This document shows positions 51,322-62,849 of a stretch of 64,000 nucleotides of DNA, piece by piece. The position numbers and the translations under genes were made by a program. The notes below the pieces were generated by a model that was not told the DNA's origin, searched no databases, and saw only the letters and a list, made by a program, of their open reading frames with translations. This DNA comes from Chenopodium formosanum (taxonomy: Eukaryota; Streptophyta; Magnoliopsida; Caryophyllales; Amaranthaceae): contig CM044879.1 of assembly GCA_024500155.1 (NCBI GenBank), positions 9,305,572-9,369,571 of the forward strand. The letters run 5' to 3'. Every line of letters starts with the position of its first letter. Position 1 is the stretch's first letter.

Positions 51322-52096
51322 ACTTCCTCCGTTCTTTTTTACTTGACCCGCTTTGACTTTTACACTATTCATCACCCCTCCTTTGACCGTCTTTTATGAA
51401 TAATATGCAAGGAAAAACATATTCATGTAAGATGTTTTTGAATTCATCTAAATAAGTACAATCATTATATGTAAATTTTACGTTTTTTCCTTATGGAGAA
51501 TTAAAGTTATTGATCATTAAAGTTTTGCATTGGCAAGCGTGCAGGGCCGGCCCGGAGGGGTAGGCCTCCAGTGCGACCGCCTAGGGCCCACGCCAGAAAG
51601 GGGCCCAAAAATTCAAAAAAAAAATCAATTTGCATAGCTGTAAAATTTAAACTATTTAAACTGTAGTTTTTACTCGTTAAAAAATAAACTACTTTTAAAA
51701 AAGATAATAAGTGCATTTAGTTAGCAATTAATATTAAATTACTTAGATGTCAATTAGGTGGAGATAATTATGCAATATAACCTCCCCTTCTTCTTCTAAT
51801 CTTCCGATTTTATGAGTATCTGTTTTAAAATATTAATCTTTTCAATTACACCGTTTCATATTTATTCAATTACCTAAATATTATGCAAGTTATTACTCCA
51901 GTATTGTGTATGGAGACTTATTATTCAAATAATTTAAGTTATTTTCATTGTCTTATATTTAAAGCTATTGTGTGTAAAAAAATTTATTTACATAAGGGGC
52001 CCTTTTCTTACATTATGCCTAGGGCCCATGAATTTCTAGGAACGGGGCTGCAAGCGTGTTAAAAGAAACAGGTCAAGTAAAAAAAACAAAGGAAGT
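51322..52096. mobile_element. TIR MITE interrupted by a hAT element
   Basis: Left acttcctccgttctttttta and right acaggtcaagtaaaaaaaac..aaggaagt are inverted. The left part is colinear with 20129 (tgacttttacactattca, caaggaaaaacatattcatg). Confidence 0.75.
51542..52050. mobile_element. hAT element with perfect 8-bp duplication
   Basis: Starts cagggccggcccgg and ends ggaacggggctg. The flanks caagcgtg (51534-51541) and caagcgtg (52051-52058) are identical. An inner inverted pair is gcctagggccca..tgcctagggccca-like. 509 bp, non-coding. Confidence 0.88.
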
Positions 52097-52118
52097 GCAA
52101 ATTAAGCTTACTAAAATC

Positions 52119-53345
52119 AAAAACTTTTGTATGCCCCCGGGTTTACAATAATTTTATTATACATCGAACATTTTGCGAAAAGTGACCCTTTTTCGTTCAA
52201 AAAGTGACTTTTTTTCACAAAAATGACCCTTTTGTTTCACAAAAATAACCCATTTTTTTTTTTTTTACAAAAGTGACCTTTTTTTTCTTCACAAAAGTGA
52301 CCATTTTTTTCACAAAAGTGACTCTTTTTTTTCACAAAAGTAATTAAGTTACATATGCAAAACAGAGTATCAAAATCAATAAAAATAAACACAAAATTAA
52401 CAATAGTCATGAAAAAACAATACAATCACTCAAACAAATCAAAAGTAGCCGCCGGAACCACTATTAGCGACGCCAATAGCGATGAAACCATCGCCGTTCT
52501 ATCATTTCTAACCATCTCACCGAGCAATGCGACGACAAAAGTTACCCGGCCTATGAGTCACAAAAATTACTTATAGATAGCCTCCACAGCCAAAATCATC
52601 GAAGCTAAGCCAACATAACTATAAGTTGATAAGGTTTGTCAAAGTCTAGCCCAGATTTATAGTTTCTCAAAGGACGAAACTAATTAAAAATAGGAAATTT
52701 TGACAATTACCACCTTCTGTTATTTCCATTTTAGCAATTACCACCTTCTATTTTTTTTTTTTGAAAATTACCACCTTCTATTTTCAAAAACATCAAAAGT
52801 TACCACCTTCTTGCCCCCCAACTACCACGTGACGTCATTTTGGGCCCATTCTTTCCCTTCCTTCCCTATTTCCCTCACATTTCTCATTCTTATTTGGATT
52901 CTCATCTCCCATTTCACTTTTTTTCCCCCAAACCACCAATAATTGTTTGTCAATTTTGATTTGGAGGAGTGAATTGAAGTGTTTCAAAAAAAAAAAAAAA
53001 AAAATAGAAGGTGGTAAATGCTAAAATGGACATAACAGAAGGTGTTAATTGTCAAATTTTCCTTAAATATATGAACAAAAAGATTATAAAAAAAAAATCA
53101 GCAAAAGAAAATGGAAGAAAGAAGTACGCATCAATGGAGAGGAGATAGGAAAAATTCAGGAGAAAGAGTTATTGAAAGTGGGTACAGTTTAATTTGGGAG
53201 GGGATGAGGGAAAAAGAAAGGGGAGAGAAAATGGAATTATCATAAGCTGATATTAAAAATTGAGTTACTTACATGTGTCGGCCCAAACTCACAGCTGATT
53301 TACAATTAGTTATTGTAAACCGGTTTTTCTAAAAAAGTTTGTGTA
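52119..53345. mobile_element. hAT-like element with AAAGTGACC words, hosting a MULE MITE
   Basis: Starts aaaaacttttgtatgccccc and ends aaaaaagtttgtgta, same family as 32357. Flanks ctaaaatc (52111-52118) and ctaaaatt (53346-53353), 7/8. The left interior repeats cacaaaagtgacctttttt about eight times (52170-52350). The MITE at 52693 sits inside. Confidence 0.72.
52693..53062. mobile_element. Mutator-type MITE, ACCACCTTCT arms
   Basis: Ends ggaaattttgacaattacca and gttaattgtcaaattttcc, with inner ccattttagcaattaccacc against its complement. 9-bp flanks ttaaaaata (52684-52692) and ttaaatata (53063-53071), 8/9. Confidence 0.8.
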
Positions 53346-53353
53346 CTAAAATT

Positions 53354-54690
53354 ATCTATTATAACACCTCAAAAAAATTATACATTCTAAATAAATTACT
53401 TCTTAGCCCAAATTGCTTGAATCGTTTGGTGCGCTATAATTTTGGGAGTTAACGGTTGTGTAAAATTACGGAAATTCTCATGGGTATGGATTTTGACATT
53501 AGCTAGCTGTGATGATTTCCTCTTGGTACTACTCTAATACGTAGTAGCAAGTAACAAGAGGTTAGTTCTTTCTTTTAATTTTTTATTTTGTAGTCCTACA
53601 ATCTCATACTCTTACTCTGTATAAAAAAATTGATTTTTTTTTCATATAATGTTAAATTGTGACCTTAAAAAAAAATGACAATCACGGTAAATTAAGAAAT
53701 TTGCTCTTTTTTTAACTTTTTGTGGAAAAAATTAAGCTATTTACTTGTAAACCTGAGTAACTGAGTTTAGGGGTAAACTATTGTGGAGTTGAATGTGGTC
53801 TCTATCATATTTTTTGGGATATAATTTGGAGTATAAATTACATGTTACTATTATAGTTAACATCTGTAGATACTCTTCTTATAGTTTTGAAATAATTTAT
53901 TAGATATCTTGCATGTATTAGTTCATTGAACAATTTTTTAATGAACGACTAGGTTCGATCTGGTACTACTAAAGTTTAGAAAAGGTGGGTTGATTATATG
54001 ACTGTCATATTTGACAGAAATGTCAAAAGTAACTTTCTATTTAATTATTGTTTGTAAAGTTAATAGATTACTTGTTTACTACATTGAATGATAATTTCTA
54101 TTACTTTTAATTTGATGGCTTTATTCTTATTTTTTTTTTTTGTAAATAATTTTTGTGCAGTATTTGCTTAGAGGTTGAAGTGTAGAACTAAGCCCATGTA
54201 TGTCTTGTTATTGTCGAATTGAGGTTTCTTTTAATTATTAAATTTTAAATGCGTATGTATATCTGTAAAATAAACTCACATATTCAAAATTTTGGGATTA
54301 ACTATAGAAAAGTAGTATTTTACAATGTTTGAAAATAGCAAATTCGTCCATGTATCTAAAAAAAGTTTCATTCACTAGATTTGATAGCAATTCAAATTAA
54401 CCAAGATGAAAACTATTCTAATTAAAGTAGGTCTTTTTAACAAGTTTTCTTGTTTGATTTTACATTACATTCTTTTCCTTTACAGAGACACTTAATTAGT
54501 AGCTAGCTGATAGAAAATCAAAGTAATCAAAGGAGAAAACTTTTTGAGCTACAGCAGGCTACCTGGACGGTTTCATGTTGGTAATACTCTTATCCTATTT
54601 CAAAGTTTTTTTTTATAAATTTTTTATTTTTTAATTTTAATATTCATATGGTTCAAGTCAAAGTTGTGATTGTTTTATATAGGGAACCCC
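53354..54690 (+). other. No gene recognised; possible untranslated exon at 54487-54580
   Basis: AT-rich and repeat-poor compared with its surroundings. A pyrimidine tract ending tttacag at 54486 precedes a ~95-bp segment that ends at ttg|gtaatac, the shape of a short non-coding exon. There is no coding frame. Confidence 0.25.
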
Positions 54691-54699
54691 CAACATTTG

Positions 54700-55330
54700 C
54701 TACGCACTAATGGTAACCTCCCCTTTTTTTTTTATTATACAAAATGACCTTAATTAATAATTTCATCTCACTTATGAGTAATGACACTAGAGTGTTATGT
54801 AGTTAAAAAAATTAACTATGGTTAGCTTTGTAATAAAAAAATAAACAACACCAACCTAGCCACCACCTCCACCCTCATCCCTTACCAGACCTAGCCAGCC
54901 CACCTCCAACCTCACTGGGACCTTATCGGAGCCACCAAACAGCCTAATCCCTTACCAGACCGCTGAATCACCCACCTGAACCACCGAACAATTGCCTCCC
55001 CCATTTCCTCCGCCTAGACCCAAACCCTAACCTCGCAACCTTCTCTCTCCTGTAGCCATTCTTTCTCCGACCTAGGTCGTTTTGGTCGAGGAAGGGTGGT
55101 AGGTTAACTATGGTTTGAGGTTCAATTCTGGGCGGGGAAGAGGTGGAAGATAAAGAGAGAGAAGGCGAAGGAAAGGACGGTGGAGAAAGAGAGAGAGGAA
55201 GAATCGGTGATTCGGTGGTCGGGTTTTGTGGCATTCAGTGGTCGTGGGGTTTGGGTTCGACTATCTGAGGGTTTGGGTTCAGCTTCGACGGTTGGAGGTT
55301 TGGTTTCGGTAGGCTAGATTGAAGTGGTCG
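54700..55330. other. GC-rich stretch split by the solo LTR
   Basis: C-rich then G-rich on the plus strand (ccaccacctccaccctc ... gggtttgggttc). It continues after the solo LTR at 57563-57660 (ggtcgccggcagtgaaagg). It may be the interior of an older foldback element. No convincing gene. Confidence 0.4.
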
Positions 55331-56545
55331 GGTAGTGTAGGGAATATTTCAAGCATTATGATAACTCCAAACTTGAACCCCACTGTGATCATACACTAAA
55401 GTACGGTGGCGTTCCAAAGGGAAAGACAAAGAGCAAAAAGAGTCGCCAACAAGTTTTAGGAACTTGTAAACCCAAAAGACAATCCAAAGGACTATCAACT
55501 ACTCCATAAGGTCTTGAACCAAACAGGGTCCGGGGATGAGGGTACGAATCCAATCTACAAAAGAAAGGACCCGCCCTATAAAATAGGCCTCTACTTTGTT
55601 CTGCTCGTATTCATGTGCGCTTTTCGAATAACATACAAACATTATATTGAACCTAACCTGTTTAATCTATGTTGGTTGAAATTAATGCACAAATAATACT
55701 ATTATTGGCGATCACTTGAGTTAAAATCACATTAGCCTAAACCAAATTATTAATTATCTTATTAAGTGTGATTTCAAGTACAAATTCCCTTTAAACCTAC
55801 ATAAAAGGCGTGATCAAGCAATAACAATAAAAATATATCAAGCAACATAATAATAAACAATAATAAATAATCATAATAATAATAATAACGATAATAATAG
55901 TCAAAATCATGTTAAGGAATAATAAAGCTTAAATATAATAGCAAGATCCTAGGCATGATACTAACAATATTAATAACAAATCCCTAGCATGTCGCTAAGC
56001 AATAAAGATCAAAGCTTTAAACCTAACATGGTACTAACATGATATTAGAAAGAATAAAGGCACCCTAAACATGATACTCGAAAGCATAAAAAACATCCTA
56101 ACATGATACTAGGAATCATAAAACAATAATAAGCATGCTTTCTACATTGTGAAAGAAATAGAGAGTAAGCTAATTTACTTACTTTGAAGCCTCGTACCTC
56201 TTTCTAATAACAAAATACACAAGTTAGTAAACTTCAATGAAAATAATAAAGAACAATTAAAGAATTAAATTGAAATCAAATTAAATAAAGCTTTGACTAG
56301 TTTTGGACCAAACCCTCAGAAATTATCAAACCTTGCACGTCTAGGGCGAAGGCAACTTCGAACTTGGTTAAGAGACTCTAAGTCTTGTGAATGCGGAATA
56401 TTGTATGTGAAAAGCTAGTTTAGAAAAAGAGAGAGAAAGAATAAGCTATATTGCTTAAAGGGAGAATAGAGAGAATTAAGGAAGAATTGATGAGAATTGA
56501 TGATAGATTATGAAAGTTGATGAATAAAAACAGGGGTTCGGGACC

Positions 56546-56555
56546 CTATTTATAA
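56546..56555 (-). promoter_or_regulatory. TATA box of LTR copy A
   Basis: ttataaatag on the minus strand; the downstream leader runs left. Confidence 0.6.
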
Positions 56556-56603
56556 GGAAAAAGTCCGAAAAATCATAGAATTTGATAAGGAATAAAACTC
56601 CAC

Positions 56604-56703
56604 TCTGTCGCCAGAAAACTGACCTTGTCGCCAAATATTTATCTTGTCGCCAGGCGACAGAGTCTGTCGCGAGGTGACAATCCTGTCGTTTCGCGACAAG
56701 ACA
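56604..56703. promoter_or_regulatory. TGTCGC/GCGACA word cluster in LTR A promoter
   Basis: Within 100 bp: ctgtcgcca, cttgtcgccaaa, cttgtcgccaggcgacag, ctgtcgcgaggtgaca, ctgtcgtttcgcgacaag. Several are inverted pairs. It begins 50 bp upstream of the TATA box. Confidence 0.75.
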
Positions 56704-58600
56704 GTTTTTTGCGGATTTTGTTTCTATCATATCTTTTGATCTAAATGTCCAAATAAGTCATATAATATGTCGTTGGAAAGCTCTTGAAGTCTACTTTCTA
56801 ATGCAATTAGAATCAGATTAAAATCTTTTGTAGATAAAAAGATATGGACGAAATAGTAGGACGGTGTCAATTTTGGATAGAGTTTCGTATATCTTTCATA
56901 TCTTTTTCGTTATAGCTCGGATTTATTATTATAATATATCATTGGAAAGATAATTTCAAGATCTATATATCCAACCATATTAAATTTGGATAAAAAATAT
57001 GAGGCACAAAAATAATATCTGACTATCTTTGAACATGTTTAAATCCAAATAGAATTAGAAAAGTTTTTTTAAAAAAGGAAAGTTTACATTCAAATCAAAT
57101 TCCATGATCTTATCTTTTCAAAAAAGGATAATTAAGATATTTTAGAAACTTATAAAAGATTCTAATCAATCCAAATTAGTTTTGGAATAGGATTAAACCT
57201 TTGGACCCTCCTCATGATCATTGGGTCGTAGGTAAAATCCGGTTTGGGCCCAGTTTAGTATTTTGGCCATAACTACCTCATTATTCATCGAAATTGGGCT
57301 TATAATATATCGTGGGAAAGGTCTTTTAAAGCCCCATCCAACTACATCATTATTGGACCCTTATCATGGACCAAAATAAACTGAAATGGACGTTTTCATA
57401 AAATAGAGTGGGTTTTCGAAAACAGAAAGAAGGATTTTAATAAAAACTAACTGCAACACTTGACTTTTCCACACTTTTACCTTATTCAATTATGGTTCGA
57501 CGTGAAAGGTATTAATCACTGGGTTTGGTTTTGGGGAGACACAAATGGGTGTCTACAGGTAGTAGGTCGCCGGCAGTGAAAGGGGAAGTAGCGTGGCTGG
57601 TTGGTGGAGATGGTGGTGTAGGTGTGTAGGCGTCGTTTGAAGTGCGCCTATGTTAAATCATGTTGTGAATATGTTTGACACTCATAGGAAGTGGGAATGA
57701 CATACATTACGATTAGGGACAACGATTAGGGACAAGGAAAGTAGGGAGCCGCTAATAAGCTTTTAAGGAACTTGTAATCCGTTCACGGATCATAAAAGGT
57801 AACAATGATTAAGGGACAACGATAGACAACAACGATTGACCCGTGAAGGTTACACCCCATTCATAATCCATGAGATTAGTAACTCTATATGGTTCAGAAC
57901 CACGAATGGAGGATCGGGGATGATGGTACGAAGTGAGTCATGGAGTCACATTTGCCCGTATTGCCCTCTACTCGATTCTTATTGTGAAAAGTATTCCTGT
58001 AATCTCAAAGGCATGCAAACAAATATACAATTTGCTTCAAACTATTATTATGCTAAATTGGTTAAATATTAATGCAGCACATTATTCTATAATATTGGTT
58101 ATTACTTGATTAAATAACATGATGAAAGGAACCTACACCGGTTACCCAAATTATCTTATTAGTCGTGATTTTCAATTACATATTCCTTTTTACATGCAAT
58201 ATGGTGATCAATAAATAACAATAGAATAAACATTAATATTGGAAGCAATTCAACAATAAATCCAACAATATATAATCGTCAGAAAAATAACAGAAATAAT
58301 AGGAACATGATTCCTTATTTTGATTTTGTTTGCTTGCAACTATAAAAACAATAAATGCGATAGTAACTTCAAGGAAAATTAATTAAACAATAATTAAAAT
58401 GAAATTAATAGAGTTGATTTGGGGCCAAACCCTCAAACAGTTCTACCTTTCACGTCGTGGTTTAAGGACAGAACCTCGGGTAAAGTACGGACTCCTTGGA
58501 GTGCTTAAAACAGGAATTTTGAGAGAATAGGGTAGGCTAGTGCTTAGGCTAGAGCATAGAAGAGAGAATTAATTGATGCCCCGTATTTCAGAAATGAGGG

Positions 58601-58610
58601 AGTATTTATT
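58601..58610 (-). promoter_or_regulatory. TATA-like box of LTR copy B
   Basis: aataaatact on the minus strand, aligned with the TATA box of copy A. Confidence 0.45.
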
Positions 58611-58662
58611 GGAAAAATGAGTTGGGGAACACACGGAACCCTAAAATGTGGATAAAAACCTA

Positions 58663-58794
58663 CCGTGACACGGCAGATCTTACCGCGACACGGCAGAATC
58701 TACCGTGACAAGGGGGAAACTTGTGTGACACGGGGAATGTTGTGTGACACGGGGGTATAATTAGGCTACGGGGGATAAAACGCGTGACACGGAG
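58663..58794. promoter_or_regulatory. CCGTGACACGG palindrome cluster in LTR B promoter
   Basis: Exact or one-off copies at 58663 (ccgtgacacgg), 58683 (ccgcgacacgg), 58703 (ccgtgacaagg), about 58722 and 58742 (gtgtgacacgggg) and 58781 (gcgtgacacgg). It begins about 53 bp upstream of the TATA box. Confidence 0.8.
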
Positions 58795-59389
58795 GCCTCT
58801 ATTTCAATTTATCTGCCCAAAACATTTTAACCCTAATTATTTTCAGCATTTTCAAGTGCCGCATCATAATTTCGGGCTATTTAGGCTTACTATTTATTAA
58901 TTGGGCTAAAATAATAAATAATGTGAAATGAATAAAGAAAAGGGTTTGGGCCAAAATAAAAAGAAACTATGCTTTAACTAAACATCAGGACTAATCCATG
59001 GACTATTTGATGAACTAAATATGAATTTTAAGCACTCTCGGGATTAAATACTCACCCGACCAATAATGGCGGTGAAAGGTTGTTCATAATCGGGTTTGGC
59101 TTCAATTCGGGGGGGACATTTTTAGGTGTCTACAGAAACCCCACTTTGATTGAGTTTGTAGAAAAATCAGTTTTGAAAACGATAGTCAAAGTAGTCGATA
59201 GGGACGGAGAATGATTTAAGACATTTGCGATCCTAAATCACTCTTTATACGCCGATACCTGCAAAAAAATGTTAGTTCCACAGATAAAAGAGTAAAGAGA
59301 TAGAATACATATGTAACACCAGTGTATCGGTAACAAACGATGCTTGGTATCTTCCTGTGCTTGAAGGAATCCACCGAATGACATTTCGC

Positions 59390-59680
59390 TGAAATGCTTT
59401 CCATGCCTGAGGAAAGTCAACTGATGAATTTGGTAGCTTTCTATGCATGAAGAAATCTACCGGATGATACTTTCCATGCTTGAGGAAAGTCGACAGAAGA
59501 ATACTTTCCATGCATGCTTGAGGAAAGTCGATGAATGAATACTTTCCATGCCTGAGGAAAGTCGATAAATGAATACTTTCCATGCTTGAGGAAAGTCAAT
59601 AAATGATATAATTGATGACTTCTTCGTGTTGAGAGGTGACAACGACCGACAATTTTCCATGCTTGAGGAAAAATTTGTCT
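59390..59680. repeat. ~36-bp tandem repeat, each unit a hairpin
   Basis: About seven units of the form ctttccatgcttgaggaaag + tcgatgaatgaata. Each can fold CTTTCC/GGAAAG. It lies between LTR B and the PMD pseudogene promoter. Confidence 0.8.
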
Positions 59681-59949
59681 ACTAAAATAACAAGTCTCTG
59701 TGTATCGAGAACCTTGCGCCGGAATGATAGTGGTTTGATTGGCCCCGAACGTGGGCTGCAAATGTTTCACACCATCAAGTCAAATATCTGACCATGTGAC
59801 GCCGGAATATTAGTTAGAATTTTTCTAGTATTTTCCGGTGAGAAAATAACCGTTTAAAAGGTGCAGAGAGTTATTCAAACTAGTCAAAATGCCTGAAATA
59901 TTCTAGGAACAAGTGTGCAAGACACGTGAATGCGCTGCATCACGTGGGT

Positions 59950-60610
59950 TACTATCGTGACACGGTGGGTAGATGCCGTTGCACGGGGCACTTTTGCGTG
60001 GCATGGATTACTTTTTTAGCTGAAATTCCGCAAATTTGACTTTGACTGACGGAACTTTGAGTGACTTCTCGCCGTGATGCGTGGCATCCCAACGTGACAC
60101 GATGAACATTACAGTTACGCGGTAACGGTCCTTTGTAACAACTATATTTTTGGCTTTAAATTCAAGCTGCTGCATCTCATTTTGTCACTTCTTCTTCGCC
60201 ATTTTTATTTCCCCAATTTCCATTTTCTCTTTTTTCTCCATTATTTTTATTTTTAAACTTCGCCGGCTACCGTGCCACGGTTCCTCAGTATCGGCTCACG
60301 AAGTTCCCCACCGCGTCACGGTGTCTATCTTCGTGTCACGGCGTTACTGCTTCGTTATTATTAATTTTTTTATTTTTGCCGCCGTTTGTTCGCCGCTACT
60401 GCTGTGAGACAGTCCCCGATGCCCTCAGGAGTTCACCGCGACACGAGGTTGTATATCGTGCCGCAGTATTGGTCAACCGTGTCACGGCGGGTCTGATTCT
60501 CGTGCGAGCTCGCTGCTGCTGTCAGAGTTCCACCACTGCTACCATAGGTTTGCCGCGACACGGAAGGAGATATCGTGTCACGGTTTAGGATCACCATGTC
60601 GCGGTGGTTC
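59950..60610. promoter_or_regulatory. Dispersed CCGTG(A/T)CACGG palindromes upstream of the PMD pseudogene
   Basis: Copies in both orientations: tcgtgacacggtg (59955), ccgttgcacgg (59976), acgtgacacgatg (60092), ccgtgccacgg (60280), ccgcgtcacgg (60322), tcgtgtcacggc (60342), ccgcgacacgagg (60436), ccgtgtcacggcgg (60477), ccgcgacacgg (60552), tcgtgtcacgg (60573), ccatgtcgcggtgg (60593). Spacing is about 15-180 bp. The word is that of the LTR B promoter cluster. Confidence 0.75.
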
Positions 60611-60718
60611 TGCTACTGCCTTCAGGGGTTTTTCGAGCTTTTGGAGCTCAAGTCTTCACCAAATTCACTCAAGTTTCTTGCCATCTTACTTATTTTCGAA
60701 TTCCTACGAAGATCCATG

Positions 60719-61333
60719 TAAGTGTTCTTGCCTTTTGTCTCGAATTTTGCTTCAAGTGAACAATTTCATGTAAAAACCCTTGAAAAATCAAATTGGGGAT
60801 TTTTGATTTTAGGGTTTTAAGTCAAAATTATTGCCATGAATTTGCATGTATGTAAATGAATGTTTGTTTGTGAGCAACTTGAGACAAAAATTGTATGATT
60901 TGGTAAAGAATTGAGCAAATCACCATTTTTGGTACTACATTGTGCATTATTTTTGTTGTTCCTTTGCACTTGAATTGATGACATATTGGTTGTAGATCTT
61001 GTAAAATATGCCATGATGTGTCGATCTATTGTTTTTGTGCAATTTCAAAACTTGCTCTGTTTATGTATCTACGATAGTCTTAGAGAACCTAGTATATATC
61101 ATGCGGCTAGGGGAACTGTAGTATTAGTTTGTCATGGAGAAATTAAATATTAGCAATAATTCTATTATTTTGCTAATCTTTTAGGCTTGAGGAAAAAATT
61201 TAGCGCATAATAGAAAATGCAACTTGAGATAACTGTTAAGCTGTTTTTTTTAATTTTTTTAAAAAATAAATAACCAAATAACTTAGGAAATGATGCTATG
61301 TATTTAGATTTTTATTTTGTGTAAACATAATAG
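60719..61333 (+). other. Putative 5'-leader intron of the PMD gene
   Basis: Donor-like CAT|GTAAGTG at 60719 after a pyrimidine-rich leader, and acceptor-like ATAATAG|C just before the ATG at 61338. AT-rich between. Inferred only. Confidence 0.35.
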
Positions 61334-61337
61334 CATG

Positions 61338-62841
61338 CCTAAACAACAAGATCAATACATTTCTACTCGTGGTCGGCTTTAGGCCTTCTGAGAGGACACT
61401 CCCACGGTTCTCGAGGGTATGGATGACGATGTCTTGGAGACTAAGCCTCGGCCCTCTACGGGGAGGGGTAGGTGGGCTCCAACTCCGTGGACAGCAGACC
61501 AGTTGGTTTTCTATTGTGAGAACCATATTTCTCACCGTCCACTTATTAGCGTAGTCAACGTCGTGATTCGTCATCATAGATCGGGAGCTGGAGACTTGAT
61601 TCCCCGGCTATTCGGGATCATCACAGGAGATCCTGTCACCAACGCCTTGTTGGAGTCTGCTGGCTTGGTAGATTTCTATTTAGCAGTTGTGGTTTGACAG
61701 TTGTTCGAGCGCTGTTGGAGTATTTCTGGGATACTACTAACACTTTCCACTTTGCTTGAGGGGAGATGACGGTGACCCCTCTAGATTTCAGCATGATTAG
61801 CGGCTTGCGATTCACTACTTAGGCCGTTGGGCAGATGTCTAATCTTACTTGGGATTCGAGCCATGTATTAGAGTTGTTGGGTCATATCGTTCCTTATATC
61901 AGGAGTCAGCCGGTAGCCCGGGGTGGTTTTTGGAGCCGGCGATCTGAGCTGGCCTCCATCCTTGCTCATGCCTTCGACATTTCTTATAGGACTCCTGAGC
62001 AGCGAGTACGGTGTTTATATTGATTCTCATTTCCAGGACTCTTTCTCATGATAGGAGTTCTCGCACGCTTCTTTGCTAGTTGCCGTCTTTGGCTAGGATT
62101 GGTGAGATCGGGTCCTTTAGCTGGGCCAGTTTAGGGTATGCTAATATGCTTTTGTCACTACAGTATGGTAGTCAGCAGCTGAGTGATCAGTCCCCTGTTT
62201 CTGTCTTCGGTCTTTGGAGAGTTGTAGAGGTGATAATTTTATTACTTCGAGTTTTTCTCCTAGTCCTTTGGCTCATGTACTGATAGATTATTCTTGTTGC
62301 AACTTTGGTTTTATGAGTACTTTCTAGGATTAGCCCCTCGACGGCGTCGAGGAGTAGCCCGCAACTTTCCCATTGGTGCTAGTTGGCGTGAGTGTGACGA
62401 GTCTCGAGTGGAATCAGTACCGAGTCTACGAGGGTCCCTGCGTCGGGGCACCACTACTGTTGGCATAAGGTTCAACCAAAATATTCTTTCTAATTATGAT
62501 GTTACCTCGCGGTATTCACTATAACTTTGTTTATGGTTTTCAGGTCTCTGCTGATGTCCGTTATCGACCTTGGGCTGGTTTCACTGACCTTCCCGAGGCT
62601 ATAGAGCTTTCGACATATCGTACTGTCTTCTTCGGTTAATTACAGCCTATTTGGTACCATGGAGAGCGCGTAGCCCGTCAGCATAGTACCGACCATTGTG
62701 TAGTACCATTGCCTCCCCCGAAGTCGATGTTACATCTGACTAGGTTGGTGTCTCTCGTGGGCAGAGGAGAGCGATCTCAGTTTTCTTGGCGAGATCTTGT
62801 GCACATTGAAAGGAATGGTGTCCTTCGGACAAGTGTATTAT
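61338..62841 (+). pseudogene. Plant mobile domain (PMD, MAIN-like) pseudogene
   Basis: The ATG at 61338 (MPKQQDQYIST) is followed by a stop at 61378. Reading then shifts among frames through RWAPTPWTADQLVF, a W-D-T-T-N-TFHFA block, GEMTVTPLDFSMISGL (about 61764-61811), HIVPYIRSQPVARGGFW, FAPRRRRG-like and YRPWAGFTDLPEAIEL blocks. The combination TFHF..GEMTVTPLD is the hallmark of the plant mobile domain found in MAIN-like proteins and in transposon-borne copies. At least three in-frame stops and several frameshifts make it non-functional. It is antisense to the LTR element on its left, like the antisense ORFs of Tat-lineage gypsy elements. Confidence 0.7.
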
Positions 62842-62849
62842 TCTAATAG

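Larger units (their letters stand above)
55336..57557 (-). mobile_element. 2.2 kb solo LTR (copy A), gypsy type
   Basis: On the minus strand it begins TGTAGACACCCATTTGTGTC and ends ATTCCCTACA. The 5-bp duplication ggtag is perfect (55331-55335 and 57558-57562). A TATA box (minus ttataaataggg) is at about 56544-56555. Homologous blocks are shared with 57672-59142 and 4322-5123. No coding region, so it is a solo LTR. Confidence 0.88.
57672..59142 (-). mobile_element. gypsy-type LTR (copy B), probable 3' LTR
   Basis: On the minus strand it begins TGTAGACACCTAAAAATGTC (59142) and is preceded by the purine-rich AAAGTGGGG tract, as expected for a 3' LTR. Shared blocks with copy A include gccgct.ataagcttttaaggaacttgtaa and aaattatcttatt.gtcgtgatttt. 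The left end (tgttgtgaatatg) is less certain. No target duplication was found, which fits an LTR that still belongs to an element continuing to the right. Confidence 0.75.

Noticed and set aside
55336..59142. LTRs A and B as the two LTRs of one full-length element
   Set aside because: Only about 115 bp of GC-rich DNA separates them, copy A has its own perfect ggtag duplication, and the two differ strongly in length and promoter words.
59390..59680. CRISPR-like array of ~36-bp repeats
   Set aside because: The units are contiguous with no unique spacers, in a plant nuclear context. It is a tandem repeat.
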